A stretch of 64,000 bases of DNA from Lachnospiraceae bacterium (GTDB lineage: Bacteria; Bacillota; Clostridia; Lachnospirales; Lachnospiraceae). A program made the translations under genes and the position numbers. Where the stretch lies: assembly GCA_017623215.1 (NCBI GenBank), contig JAGAPO010000020.1:48721-112720 (forward strand), in the 5' to 3' direction. Of the stretch, positions 1 through 8,967 are shown piece after piece (position 1 is the stretch's first letter; each line of letters starts with the position of its first letter). The notes below the pieces were generated by a model. The model made no database searches. It was not told where the DNA came from and was given only the letters and a program-made list of their open reading frames with translations.

Positions 1-2777
1 AATACCAGAAGGGAGCGGTCACCTTGGAAGGGCTGCTTGCGATTATCCTGCTTTCGTCGGAATTCTTTATTCCAATGAGACTGTTAGGCTCCTATTTCCA
101 CATCGCAATGAACGGAATGGCGGCAAGTGATAAAATATTTGGTTTACTTGATATCAAGACAGAGGAAAGCGGTAAGCTTGAGATTCCGGCAGGGAATTTT
201 GCAATTGAGGCAGAGAATGTAAGATTCTCGTACTCGGAAGAGCGGGAGATCCTTTCCGGTGTGAGTTTTAAAGCGCCGGAGAATTGTTTCATATCCTTTG
301 TCGGAAAGTCCGGCTGCGGAAAGAGTACAATCGCCGGCATCCTGACGGGAACGAATCGAAATTATCAGGGGAGCATCCGAATCGGCGGGGCGGAGCTTCG
401 TGAGATATCCGAGCAAAGTCTGATGAAGACGATTACCCTGGTGAATCATGACGGCTATCTCTTTACGGGAAGTGTAGAAGAGAACTTAAGGATGGGTAAG
501 CCGGAGGCAACGAAGGAAGAACTGTGGAATGTGCTACGGAAAGTGAAGCTGGACGAATTCCTCAGACAATCCGGCGGTCTTGAGCTTGAGCTGAAGGAGC
601 AGGCCTCGAACCTCTCGGGGGGACAAAAGCAGAGGCTGATACTTGCAAGAGCGCTGTTAAAAGATTCGCCGATCTATGTATTCGACGAAGCAACCTCTAA
701 TATTGACGTCGAGAGCGAAAATGCGATTATGCAGGTGATCGCCGGATTAAAGGAACAGAAGACCGTAATTTTGATTTCTCACCGTTTGGAAAACGGAAAG
801 CCGTCTGATAGGATTTATTTGCTGGAGAACGGAAAAATTACGGAAGAGGGGACTCACGAGGAATTATACCTCAGTGGCGGCGGATACGCGAAGCTGTACC
901 GGAGCCAGGAGTCTCTGATGAAATATTCCGAAGAGACGGAGATACCGGTTAAGACCGTGAAGCTGAACGGAAAAGAACAGACAGGGAAGCAGAAAGCAGC
1001 TCGGAGCAATGCAGGAGATAATTCCGGGAACAGAACGTTAGAACCGCGGAGTCTAAAATATCAGGAAGCCGGGAATGGTGCACAGACTGTGACACCGGAG
1101 ACGGATAGGCAGGAAACCGGAACATCCAGAAGCGCCTTTCAGGTTATGGGCAGGCTGATTGGACTGGTAAAGCCGATGCTTCCGGTAATGGCACTTGCCG
1201 TGTGCATGGGAATTGTCGGATATTTGTGTGCTATTTTCCTTACGATACTTGGAACCGAGGGACTTTTGATTCTCGGCGGACGGTACGGAACCCTTACCTT
1301 CGGAACCGTGGTTGGGTTATTAGCGGCAGCGTCTGTTCTGCGCGGAATCCTGAGGTATGCGGAGCAGGCTTCGAATCATTATATCGCGTTTAAATTACTC
1401 GCTCTGATTCGACACAAGGTATTTGTTAAGCTTCGAACCCTCGCGCCTGCGAAGCTGGAAGGAAGAGGGAAGGGGAATCTGATTTCCGTTATTACAAGCG
1501 ATATCGAACTGCTGGAAGTATTCTATGCTCATACGATTTCTCCGATTGTGATCGCGTGCGGGACATCTCTGATTATGACATGGTTCATCGGACGGATTCA
1601 TCCGCTGCTCGGAGTTCTGGCGCTGGCGGCATATGTGACAGTTGGAGCGGTTCTTCCGCTTGTGAGCTCAAAGCTTGGCGGAGACATTGGCCTGATTTAC
1701 CGCAATGCGTATGGTAAGATGAACAGCTTTTTCCTGGACAGCCTGCGCGGCCTTAAGGAAAGCATTGGATTTGGACGCGGCGAAGAGAGAATGGAGCAGA
1801 TTAACGGCAGGACGGAGGAGACGGAGAAGTACCAGGAGACGTTAAAAAAGTATGAGGGCGTGAATCGGGCCGTCACCGACAGCGTGGTACTTGTATTCTC
1901 GATGGGAATGCTGGCTGCGGGAATCGGACTGTACCTGAATGGCAGGATTGAACTGTCCGGAATGCTGCTTGCGTTTGTGGCAATGATGAGCTCCTTTGGA
2001 CCGGTTGTGGCACTGAGCAGTCTTTCAAATCAGTTGTTCCAGACGATTGCAAGCGGCAATCGAGTGCTGGATCTGCTGGAGGAAGAGCCGGTGGCAGAGG
2101 AGATAACGGACGGTGCGGCAGGGCGTTATGACGGCGCGCAGCTTGCTCATGTCAGCTTTTCCTATGGAAGGGAAAAGATTCTGGACCAGGTTGATCTGAC
2201 GATTCCAAAGAACACCATTCTCGGAATCCATGGAAAGAGCGGCTCCGGCAAGTCTACAATATTAAAGCTTTTAATGCGGTTTTGGGAAACGGACCGCGGC
2301 GAGATTCGAATCGGAGGCGAGAATATCAACCGGATTAATACGGCGAGTCTGCGCGGAATGGAAAGCTATGTAACGCAGGAGACGTATCTGTTCCACGATA
2401 CCCTTGCAGAAAATATTGGAATTGCAAAAGAAGGAGCTTCCCGGGAAGAGATCATGGAGGCAGCAAAGAAAGCTTCGATTCATGACTTCATTATGAGCCT
2501 CCCGAACGGATATGATACGAACGCAGGTGAGCTTGGAAGCCACCTTTCGGGCGGAGAAAAGCAGAGAATTGGAGTTGCAAGAGCATTCTTGCATGATGCG
2601 CCCTTTATTCTGCTTGACGAGCCGACCAGTAATCTGGACAGCCTGAATGAAGCGGCTCTGCTCAAGGCGCTGAAAGAAGAGCGAAAAGGAAAGACAATTA
2701 TACTGGTTTCGCATCGCCGCTCAACAATGAATATTGCGGATGAGATGGTTGAGATGGAGTCGGAGCGGGTATCTTAG
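1..2777 (+). CDS. Fused CydDC-like ABC exporter (5' partial)
   Basis: The frame is open from the first bases, so the N-terminus lies outside the window. What remains is the end of a first membrane domain, a first nucleotide-binding domain (Walker A GKSGCGKST, signature LSGGQKQR, Walker B ending FDEATSNID), a polar linker of about 70 residues, a second membrane domain with several hydrophobic segments, and a second nucleotide-binding domain (GKSGSGKST, LSGGEKQR, LLDEPTSNLD). Both ATP sites look intact. Two half-exporters in one chain with this organisation resemble CydD-CydC, the thiol exporter needed for cytochrome bd assembly in E. coli. No cyd oxidase gene is visible here, so the substrate is not established; a peptide or drug exporter is the alternative. 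It ends with TAG, followed by a terminator hairpin. Confidence 0.85.
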   Translation, partial: YQKGAVTLEGLLAIILLSSEFFIPMRLLGSYFHIAMNGMAASDKIFGLLDIKTEESGKLEIPAGNFAIEAENVRFSYSEEREILSGVSFKAPENCFISFVGKSGCGKSTIAGILTGTNRNYQGSIRIGGAELREISEQSLMKTITLVNHDGYLFTGSVEENLRMGKPEATKEELWNVLRKVKLDEFLRQSGGLELELKEQASNLSGGQKQRLILARALLKDSPIYVFDEATSNIDVESENAIMQVIAGLKEQKTVILISHRLENGKPSDRIYLLENGKITEEGTHEELYLSGGGYAKLYRSQESLMKYSEETEIPVKTVKLNGKEQTGKQKAARSNAGDNSGNRTLEPRSLKYQEAGNGAQTVTPETDRQETGTSRSAFQVMGRLIGLVKPMLPVMALAVCMGIVGYLCAIFLTILGTEGLLILGGRYGTLTFGTVVGLLAAASVLRGILRYAEQASNHYIAFKLLALIRHKVFVKLRTLAPAKLEGRGKGNLISVITSDIELLEVFYAHTISPIVIACGTSLIMTWFIGRIHPLLGVLALAAYVTVGAVLPLVSSKLGGDIGLIYRNAYGKMNSFFLDSLRGLKESIGFGRGEERMEQINGRTEETEKYQETLKKYEGVNRAVTDSVVLVFSMGMLAAGIGLYLNGRIELSGMLLAFVAMMSSFGPVVALSSLSNQLFQTIASGNRVLDLLEEEPVAEEITDGAAGRYDGAQLAHVSFSYGREKILDQVDLTIPKNTILGIHGKSGSGKSTILKLLMRFWETDRGEIRIGGENINRINTASLRGMESYVTQETYLFHDTLAENIGIAKEGASREEIMEAAKKASIHDFIMSLPNGYDTNAGELGSHLSGGEKQRIGVARAFLHDAPFILLDEPTSNLDSLNEAALLKALKEERKGKTIILVSHRRSTMNIADEMVEMESERVS

Positions 2778-2785
2778 TTGGATGG

Positions 2786-2823
2786 AAAAGGGTGTGGCAG
2801 GTACAAAACTGCGCACCTTTTTT
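2786..2823 (+). terminator. Terminator after the fused ABC exporter
   Basis: An A-rich arm with GGTG and GCAG pairs with CTGC and CACC, followed by six T residues. The stem is imperfect (bulged G) but sits 9 nt after the stop codon of the exporter. Confidence 0.6.
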
Positions 2824-2950
2824 AGGCTTAATTTTAGGGAGCGGAACAGAGGAGCAGCATACATATAGAACATACAAATGGAACATATCAATGGAGACCA
2901 GAACGATGTGCATACAAAGCGGAGGAATGGAAGGAATCGAAAATCAGATA

Positions 2951-2979
2951 TTGCCTTTTGGCCGTGTTTCGTATACAAT
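2951..2979 (+). promoter_or_regulatory. Probable sigma-A promoter of pyrKDE
   Basis: TTGCCT and TACAAT are separated by 17 bp. Transcription would start near 2986, which makes the upstream in-frame ATG at 2988 unusable and supports the pyrK start at 3015. No PyrR-type attenuator is visible between this promoter and the gene. Confidence 0.55.
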
Positions 2980-3014
2980 GTTAGAAGATGAAAGGAAAGG
3001 TATGGTGGCTTAAG

Positions 3015-3785
3015 ATGGCACAGAAGGTAAAGAATATTGCCATAGTGCAAAAGAATGAACGAATCGGTACGGATATTTATAGTATTTGGCTGAAGGATGA
3101 GCAGATCGCAGCGAATGCAAAGCCCGGACAGTTTGTATCTGTGTATACCGGAGAGGCGGACAAGCTCCTTCCGAGGCCGATCAGTATTTGTGAGATTGAT
3201 AAGGAGAACGGTCTGTTAAGGCTGGTGTTCCGCGTTGTCGGCGCAGGAACCAGATTATTTGCAGCGCTGGCAGAAGGCGATACAGTTGAGGTCATGGGGC
3301 CGCTTGGCAACGGTTTTTGCCTGGAGGGATTTAAAAAGGCAATTTTAATCGGAGGAGGAATCGGAATTCCGCCGATGCTGGAACTTGCAAAGCAGCTTGA
3401 CTGCGAGAAGCAGATTGTACTGGGATATCGGGACGAGCTGTTCCTGAACGAGGAATTCGAACCTTACGGCAGGGTGTATCTTTCGACCGAGGACGGAAGT
3501 GCCGGAACGAAGGGAAATGTGATTGATGCGATTCGCGCGAATGATCTGGACTGCGATATGATTCTTGCCTGTGGGCCGACTCCGATGCTTCGCGGAATCA
3601 AAGCGTATGCCGAGGAGAAGGGGATTCGCGCGCAGATTTCCATGGAAGAGAAGATGGCATGCGGAATCGGCGCTTGTCTTGCATGCGTCTGCAAGTCCAG
3701 GGAGAAGGATCATCATACGAATGTCAATAATAAGCGCATCTGCAAGGACGGACCGGTCTTTTATGCGGATGAAGTGGAATTATAA
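3015..3785 (+). CDS. pyrK: Dihydroorotate dehydrogenase electron-transfer subunit PyrK
   Basis: PyrK carries FAD and a [2Fe-2S] cluster and passes electrons from dihydroorotate, oxidised by PyrD, to NAD+ in pyrimidine synthesis. The 256-aa protein has a ferredoxin-reductase fold: an FAD-binding RPISIC motif near residue 52, a glycine-rich IGGGIGIPP nucleotide motif near residue 115, and a C-terminal cysteine set (CGIGACLACVC then RICKDGP) that fits the cluster ligands. The start at 3015 is chosen because an in-frame ATG at 2988 would lie at the transcription start; AAAGGAAAGG stands 14 nt upstream, slightly far. pyrD follows after 11 nt. Confidence 0.93.
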   Translation: MAQKVKNIAIVQKNERIGTDIYSIWLKDEQIAANAKPGQFVSVYTGEADKLLPRPISICEIDKENGLLRLVFRVVGAGTRLFAALAEGDTVEVMGPLGNGFCLEGFKKAILIGGGIGIPPMLELAKQLDCEKQIVLGYRDELFLNEEFEPYGRVYLSTEDGSAGTKGNVIDAIRANDLDCDMILACGPTPMLRGIKAYAEEKGIRAQISMEEKMACGIGACLACVCKSREKDHHTNVNNKRICKDGPVFYADEVEL

Positions 3786-3796
3786 GGAGGGCCGCC

Positions 3797-4699
3797 ATGA
3801 ATCTTAAGGTAACTATCGCGGGAGTAGAGTGGAAGAATCCGGTAACGACGGCGTCGGGAACGTTTGGCTCCGGTGCGGAGTATTCGGAATTCGTAGACCT
3901 GAATAAGCTTGGAGCCGTTACAACGAAGGGAGTTGCGAATGTTCCGTGGCCGGGCAACCCAACGCCCCGAATCGCAGAAACCTACGGCGGAATGCTGAAC
4001 GCCATCGGTCTGCAGAATCCCGGTGTTGATGTATTTGTGAAGAGAGATATTCCAATGCTCCGTCAGTATGATACGAACATTATCGTGAATGTCTGCGGAA
4101 AGACAACGGAAGATTATATCGCGGTGGTAGAGCGTCTTGCGAACGAGGATGTCGATATGCTTGAGATTAATATCTCCTGCCCGAATGTAAAGGAGGGCGG
4201 AATTGCGTTCGGTCAGGATCCGAAAGCAGTCGAAGCCATTACAGCCGAGGTTAAAAAATATGCAAAGCAGCCGGTTATCATGAAGCTGAGTCCGAATGTA
4301 ACGAGTATTGTCGAGATGGCAAAAGCAGCGGAAGCGGGTGGAGCGGATGCACTTTCTATGATTAATACTCTGACCGGAATGAAGATTGATATCAAGAAAA
4401 GATGCTTCGCACTCGCCAATAAGACCGGCGGAATGTCCGGCCCCGCTGTGAAGCCGGTTGCGGTGCGCATGGTTTATCAGACCGCGCAGGCTGTTAAGAT
4501 TCCGATTATTGGAATGGGCGGCATCTGTACGGCGGAGGACGCGCTGGAATTCATTATGGCCGGAGCAACCGCGGTATCGGTCGGAACTGCGAACTTCTAT
4601 CAGCCGGATGCGACGATTAAAGTTGCAGAGGGGATCGAAGCGTATATGAAGGAATATGGAATTGAGGATATTAACAGCCTGATTGGCTGCGTAAAATAA
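3797..4699 (+). CDS. pyrD: Dihydroorotate dehydrogenase, class 1B catalytic subunit PyrD
   Basis: This is the FMN enzyme that oxidises dihydroorotate to orotate in the cytosol as a complex with PyrK. At 300 aa it has the usual class 1 length. It shows the EINISCPN segment with the catalytic-base cysteine of class 1 enzymes, and the FMN phosphate-binding GMGGI segment followed by AGATAVSVGTA near the C-terminus. AAGGAGGG stands 8 nt before the ATG. Its place between pyrK and pyrE confirms the 1B type. Confidence 0.96.
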   Translation: MNLKVTIAGVEWKNPVTTASGTFGSGAEYSEFVDLNKLGAVTTKGVANVPWPGNPTPRIAETYGGMLNAIGLQNPGVDVFVKRDIPMLRQYDTNIIVNVCGKTTEDYIAVVERLANEDVDMLEINISCPNVKEGGIAFGQDPKAVEAITAEVKKYAKQPVIMKLSPNVTSIVEMAKAAEAGGADALSMINTLTGMKIDIKKRCFALANKTGGMSGPAVKPVAVRMVYQTAQAVKIPIIGMGGICTAEDALEFIMAGATAVSVGTANFYQPDATIKVAEGIEAYMKEYGIEDINSLIGCVK

Positions 4700-4719
4700 A
4701 GAACGGAGGATTAGTTAAG

Positions 4720-5397
4720 ATGGAACAGTATAAACAGGACTTCATTGAATTCATGGTGGACAGCAAGGTGCTGAAATTTGGCGAATTTACATTAAAGAGC
4801 GGAAGAAAGTCTCCGTTCTTCATGAACGCAGGTTCTTATGTAACCGGAACGCAGCTTCGTAAGCTCGGTGAGTATTATGCGAAGGCAATTCATGATAATT
4901 ACGGTCTGGATTTTGATGTATTATTCGGACCCGCATACAAGGGAATTCCGCTCAGCGTTGCAACCGCGATGGCAATCAGCGAGCTCTACGGCAAGGATGT
5001 AAAGTATTGCTCGAACCGGAAAGAAGTAAAGGATCACGGGGATGTCGGAATTCTGCTCGGCAGCCCGATTAAGGATGGCGACAGAGTGGTTATCATCGAA
5101 GATGTTACAACGTCCGGCAAGTCGATCGAGGAGACCTTCCCGATTATCCGTGCTCAGGGCGACGTAGAGATTGTCGGCCTTATGGTATCCTTAAATCGCA
5201 TGGAGCGCGGCAAGGGAGAAAAGAGTGCGCTGGATGAGATTAAGGAGACTTACGGATTCGGTGCGAATGCAATTGTTACAATGGAGGATGTAATCGAGCA
5301 TCTGTACAACCGTCCTTACAAGGGCAGTGTGATTATTGATGACGCGATGAAGGCGTCTCTTGACGCATACTATGCACAGTATGGCGTAAAGGCCTGA
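4720..5397 (+). CDS. pyrE: Orotate phosphoribosyltransferase PyrE
   Basis: PyrE makes orotidine 5'-phosphate from orotate and PRPP, the step after PyrD. The 225-aa protein carries the PRPP-binding motif VVIIEDVTTSGKS near residue 126 and the GPAYKGIPL segment typical of the family. ACGGAGG lies before the ATG, 20 nt after pyrD, so all three pyr genes are one transcription unit. Length and ends look normal. Confidence 0.96.
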   Translation: MEQYKQDFIEFMVDSKVLKFGEFTLKSGRKSPFFMNAGSYVTGTQLRKLGEYYAKAIHDNYGLDFDVLFGPAYKGIPLSVATAMAISELYGKDVKYCSNRKEVKDHGDVGILLGSPIKDGDRVVIIEDVTTSGKSIEETFPIIRAQGDVEIVGLMVSLNRMERGKGEKSALDEIKETYGFGANAIVTMEDVIEHLYNRPYKGSVIIDDAMKASLDAYYAQYGVKA

Positions 5398-5441
5398 TAG
5401 GACCGGAATTGCCGCGCTTGGGACAGGAATGGAGGTCATAG

Positions 5442-5594
5442 ATGTACGAGCGAGTTTATAAAACGATGAAAGCAGTCGGAGTGTGGAATCTGGTGCTTGG
5501 AATCATCATCATTGTTAGCGGTATCTTTACCGGAGTGTGTATGATTACAGGCGGTGCCAACCTGCTGAAGAAGAAGTCGGATATTTTGTTTTAA
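5442..5594 (+). CDS. 50-aa single-pass membrane protein, unknown function
   Basis: A small ORF starting ATG after GGAGGT (5431-5436). The 50 residues begin MYERVYKTMKAVGVWN, then one hydrophobic segment of about 22 residues with two glycines, then a short tail ending KKKSDILF. It lies 44 nt after pyrE and before the terminator, so it is probably cotranscribed with the pyr genes. A decayed copy lies at 7676-7782, which shows the reading frame was once a real gene. Function unknown; a regulatory or structural membrane micropeptide is possible. Confidence 0.7.
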   Translation: MYERVYKTMKAVGVWNLVLGIIIIVSGIFTGVCMITGGANLLKKKSDILF

Positions 5595-5659
5595 CATGCA
5601 GTGGTTGTTAGAAAGCTATAGGCAATTATACCTGTAAAAAGCTATATGCGAAAGAATGA

Positions 5660-5709
5660 CTGCCGGAGAGGAGAGATATGGTTAATGGCTCCCTCTCCGG
5701 CAGTTTTTT
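5660..5709 (+). terminator. Terminator of the pyr transcription unit
   Basis: A perfect 12-bp stem, CTGCCGGAGAGG (5660-5671) with CCTCTCCGGCAG (5692-5703), followed by TTTTTT. It also separates the convergent glycosidase gene, whose stop codon overlaps the T run. Confidence 0.9.
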
Positions 5710-7543
5710 ATGTAAGCGGTGCGGTTACCTCTCCGAGATATCCCTGCTCCTGAAGAGCAATCATGGCCAGCAGACCGCCCCAGCTGTAGAAAGCGTCGCT
5801 GTTGGAGACGTCATCGCCCATTCCCGTTTCGGCATTGTAATTTTCGTGAACATGGCGGTGCAGCTCCCATTCCTGCATCAAAAGCGCACAGGATTTATCT
5901 GCCAGGTCTCTGCAGGCCTCCCTCGCTCCGATTCGCCTCAGCCCCATATACACCAGAAAATTCAGCGGTGCCCAGATTCGTCCTCTCCAATAATCGTTAT
6001 CCGCGTAGGATGGGTCGCTGCGTGGGGTTGAGGGAAGAATCCATGTCCCCCAGAATTCCGCAGGCTGATAGAAATGCTCTTTCAGCATCCGGTCGGTCTG
6101 ATACTCAGAGGCAGCACCGGCCAGCCAGGGGTAAAAGCAGGTGGGGGAAATGCGTGTGCTGAAGGTCTGATCGGGGAGCCGGATATTACAGAACATTCCA
6201 CGTTCCTCGTTCCAGAATCGCTGCATTTGTTCCCGGATTCTTAGTGTGAGGTCTTTAAGTTCCTCGCTTTCTTTGTAATGCCCTAATTTCGCGGCAATAT
6301 CTGCCAGCGCCTCACAATCATACACATAGAGGCTGTTTAACCCGACATCCCAGAGATTATGCATATTTGTGTTCGGATCAAAGCCGGCTTCCTCCTCACT
6401 GTACATGGGAGAGTTATCCAGGCCGGATTCCAATGCGGCTCCGAATGCGCAATGAATGCCGGGCATTTCCCAGCGATTCTCATAAGAATTGGAACCCCAG
6501 CTCATCAAATCGCCGTTCATGCGGTTATCCGCCCACCACCGGTTCCAGCAAAGCAAAGGGCCAAATGCCATTTCCAAAAACCATTTCTGCGGTTCCAGCC
6601 GATAGATCTCCCGGACCACCATGGAGCCGACCGGGGGTTGAGAGCGATCGAAGGTTTTCCTTCCGTACCCGTTCGAGCAGTTGGGGACAAAGCCATCCGG
6701 AGTGCACTCGTTCAAGATTTCTAATGCGCCCGCCCGTCCAAGGGCCGGACTATCTAATGCCATCATGTAGGAGCCAAAGAAATTATCCCAGCAGAACATT
6801 CCATAGCCCCCGCGCTGGCAGTTCCAAATTCGGCTGACATTGGATATAGCGCGGTCTTTTTGTGGCTCGTAGATCAGATTCCAGGCCAGGCAGCGCTGCA
6901 TAGCCTGCCACGCCTTTGCGAGGCTGCCGTATCTGTGAGCTTCGGCCTCCGCATTGCTCCGTGCGCAATACAGTATCGTATCGAGCTGTTCCGGCGTATA
7001 ATCGGGCTCGGTGCACAGATATACAGGTTCATCGAGCAGAACCGGTAAATACGGCGTATTAACCGGAATATTGGGATCTGGGTGCAGCTTGCCGCGAATC
7101 AGAGACAGAGACATTACACCGCTTTTGCCCTCCCAGATCAGCCGTGCCCCCTGACGGCGGCAGGTGAAAGGGCGATTCCAGAATATACAGCCTTCTATGA
7201 CGAGCACCGGACAAAAAGCAGTCTCATTCCCGATACAGGCGATGCGTGCCAGGAAACCGGCACCGTCGGCAAGATGTGCCGTCTCAATCCGAAACCGCAG
7301 TCTTTTCCATTGAATCTCTAACTCAGTATAAGCTCCGCTGTATGGATGCAGTCCGGCAAATACATTCTCGCAGTCGGCCTCCTTTCTTCCTACCAGCGGA
7401 TTTCGCAGAAACTGACCGGTCAGGTATTCCTGAAATCCAAGATTGAATCCGATTCCTTCAGGAAGCAATACATGAGCGGTCATTGAACGGGTATCCCATG
7501 TATTCCATCCCGTAAGCAGATGCTTTTTCTCATCTATATACAT
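5708..7543 (-). CDS. GH63-like (MGH1/YgjK-type) glycosidase
   Basis: A cytosolic protein of about 611 aa with no signal peptide. The C-terminal two thirds carry motifs of the (alpha/alpha)6-barrel of family GH63: WDNFFGSY, the region GLDNSPMY, DYWRGRIWAPLNFLVY, and near the end ENYNAETG followed by DAFYSWGGLL. The N-terminal third is beta-rich and fits the usual cap domain. Members hydrolyse alpha-glucosides or mannosylglycerate-type substrates; the substrate here cannot be read. TTG at 7546 directly precedes ATG at 7543; AAGGAG is 8 nt from the TTG and 11 nt from the ATG, so either may initiate. The gene stands alone, flanked by an intact and a decayed copy of the same small gene. Confidence 0.8.
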   Translation of the reverse strand: MYIDEKKHLLTGWNTWDTRSMTAHVLLPEGIGFNLGFQEYLTGQFLRNPLVGRKEADCENVFAGLHPYSGAYTELEIQWKRLRFRIETAHLADGAGFLARIACIGNETAFCPVLVIEGCIFWNRPFTCRRQGARLIWEGKSGVMSLSLIRGKLHPDPNIPVNTPYLPVLLDEPVYLCTEPDYTPEQLDTILYCARSNAEAEAHRYGSLAKAWQAMQRCLAWNLIYEPQKDRAISNVSRIWNCQRGGYGMFCWDNFFGSYMMALDSPALGRAGALEILNECTPDGFVPNCSNGYGRKTFDRSQPPVGSMVVREIYRLEPQKWFLEMAFGPLLCWNRWWADNRMNGDLMSWGSNSYENRWEMPGIHCAFGAALESGLDNSPMYSEEEAGFDPNTNMHNLWDVGLNSLYVYDCEALADIAAKLGHYKESEELKDLTLRIREQMQRFWNEERGMFCNIRLPDQTFSTRISPTCFYPWLAGAASEYQTDRMLKEHFYQPAEFWGTWILPSTPRSDPSYADNDYWRGRIWAPLNFLVYMGLRRIGAREACRDLADKSCALLMQEWELHRHVHENYNAETGMGDDVSNSDAFYSWGGLLAMIALQEQGYLGEVTAPLT

Positions 7544-7634
7544 CAATTAACACACTCCTTTTAGCATTTGTTCAGCCATGAGCAAAACACTATGCATTCA
7601 ACAGGCGTGTGGGCTGCAAGGCTTGACAAATCTC

Positions 7635-7663
7635 ATTATAACAGAAGGAGAAAGCAATGTAAA
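7635..7663 (-). promoter_or_regulatory. Promoter of the GH63-like gene
   Basis: On the reverse strand, TTTACA (7663-7658) and TATAAT (7640-7635) have a 17-bp spacer, giving a leader of about 85 nt. Confidence 0.65.
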
Positions 7664-7675
7664 TTGATTTGCAGG

Positions 7676-7782
7676 AGGAAAGCAGTCGGACTATGGAATC
7701 TGGTGCTTGGAATCAGCATTGTAAGCGGTATTTTTACGAAGTGTATATGAGAACGGGCGGTGGCAACCTTTTGAAGAAATAA
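7676..7782 (+). pseudogene. Decayed copy of the 50-aa membrane protein gene
   Basis: From 7676 the sequence matches 5466-5580 closely: KAVGLWNLVLG, then a 3-nt deletion, then IVSGIF. The ATG that corresponds to internal Met9 is AGG. A 1-nt deletion near 7739 shifts the frame; beyond it the frame again reads TGGGNLLKK and ends early at TAA. The first eight codons are missing or unrecognisable. This is a duplicated remnant. Confidence 0.75.
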
Positions 7783-7984
7783 ACAGATATTATTGTCGTC
7801 TGTAAGAATTTGTCAATTTATTAAAATGCGTTGCCTTCAAGAAACTTTTTGTTTCTTCCGGAGCCGGAAAACCGCATGTTTCAAGGATTTCTCAAAAATA
7901 TATAAGAAATGAGGCAATTATTAGTTTCGTTAGTTTTAACAAAAATAGAAATATAAATTTGGAAACATCAATAACTAAAAAATC
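7783..7984. other. AT-rich intergenic stretch without a gene
   Basis: No supported coding frame. A short hairpin (GAAAC-TTTTT-GTTTC near 7839) and AT-rich sequence precede the promoter of the pilus-like locus. Confidence 0.5.
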
Positions 7985-8013
7985 TTTACAAATAAATTGA
8001 AATCGAGTAAAAT
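7985..8013 (+). promoter_or_regulatory. Promoter of the Tad-like locus
   Basis: TTTACA (7985-7990) and TAAAAT (8008-8013) with a 17-bp spacer inside an AT-rich stretch. It is the only clear promoter before twelve closely packed genes, so it probably drives the whole locus. The leader would be about 120 nt. Confidence 0.6.
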
Positions 8014-8142
8014 AGTAATATCTTAAAAGCGTCTGATGTTCAGTAAATCGGGATCTTCGTTTGCAATGAATCGCGTTTTTCAATAATTTACAATTGCCCG
8101 CAGCGTAGAATGCGTTCGAGGCTGGAAAAAGGAGAGATAATT

Positions 8143-8967
8143 ATGATTGCTTTTTTAGGAAGTGAGAAAGAAGGGGAATTTTCGGCTAATCTGGCAGCTC
8201 TTGGAATTGCGCAGATGCTGGAGGGAACCAGAGTTGCCATTATTGAGAATCACACCAGGGGAAGATATGCCGGAAGATGTCTGATTGAAGAGTATATCCG
8301 TTCGTTGGAATACCATAATGCCTATATTTACAAGGGACGCGGAACATTGGAACTGCCCTGCGGCTGCCGGATGGTGGATGTCTGGAATCAGAAGCTGTTC
8401 TATATTGCTCAGGAACCCTATGGGAGCCATTGGATGTTTGAACATGAGTTTGCCAGGTTTTTGCCGTATCTGGATGATTTGGAACGGTATTGTGAACTAT
8501 TGTATGTGGGAGTGGAGCGAAATGCAGAAAGCACAGGAATGATTCTGCAGAAAGCAGATATTATTGTTGTGAACGTCGGTCAGAGAGCGGAAGAGATTGA
8601 AGCATATCTGCAAAGATATCAGGAGTATCTGCCAAAGCTGTTCTTTTTAATTGGGGGCTACAAAAAGGAGGACTCGCTGAACAGAACACGTATCTGTAAA
8701 AAGTATGGGATCGATCGAATGCATCTTGCTGTAATTCCATATGATGAGGAATATTACCGCTGCGTGCAGTCGGGGGAAGCGGTATCCTTTATGCTGCGAT
8801 ACGGACGCTGCGGGAGTCGCGCAAAGCATTATCCGTTTGTCAATGGGTTGAGAGACGCGCAGAAGAGAATTACAAAAATGATAGAAGAAGTGGAGGGAAA
8901 CTTATGTACAGGAGGCTTAAAAAGACAACAAAGCGGGCGGTTGGAATTGCTGCAGCAGTTACAGTAG
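8143..8967 (+). CDS. MinD/TadZ-like protein without P-loop (first gene of Tad-like locus)
   Basis: A cytosolic protein of 274 aa. It starts MIAFLGSEKEGEFSANLAALG, which has the layout of a MinD/ParA first strand, loop and helix, but the loop lacks the GK[ST] of a Walker A motif. The rest alternates beta strands (RVAIIEN, ADIIVVNVG, LFFLIGG) and helices as in TadZ/CpaE. It would be a non-hydrolysing localisation factor if the fold assignment is right. AAAAAGGAGAG ends 6 nt before the ATG at 8143; an upstream in-frame ATG at 8110 lacks a ribosome site. The last 64 nt overlap the next gene. Confidence 0.6.
   Translation: MIAFLGSEKEGEFSANLAALGIAQMLEGTRVAIIENHTRGRYAGRCLIEEYIRSLEYHNAYIYKGRGTLELPCGCRMVDVWNQKLFYIAQEPYGSHWMFEHEFARFLPYLDDLERYCELLYVGVERNAESTGMILQKADIIVVNVGQRAEEIEAYLQRYQEYLPKLFFLIGGYKKEDSLNRTRICKKYGIDRMHLAVIPYDEEYYRCVQSGEAVSFMLRYGRCGSRAKHYPFVNGLRDAQKRITKMIEEVEGNLCTGGLKRQQSGRLELLQQLQ

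Noticed and set aside
2792..3013. Open frame between the ABC exporter and pyrK
   Set aside because: Begins inside a terminator hairpin, lacks a ribosome site, and overlaps the pyrK promoter.
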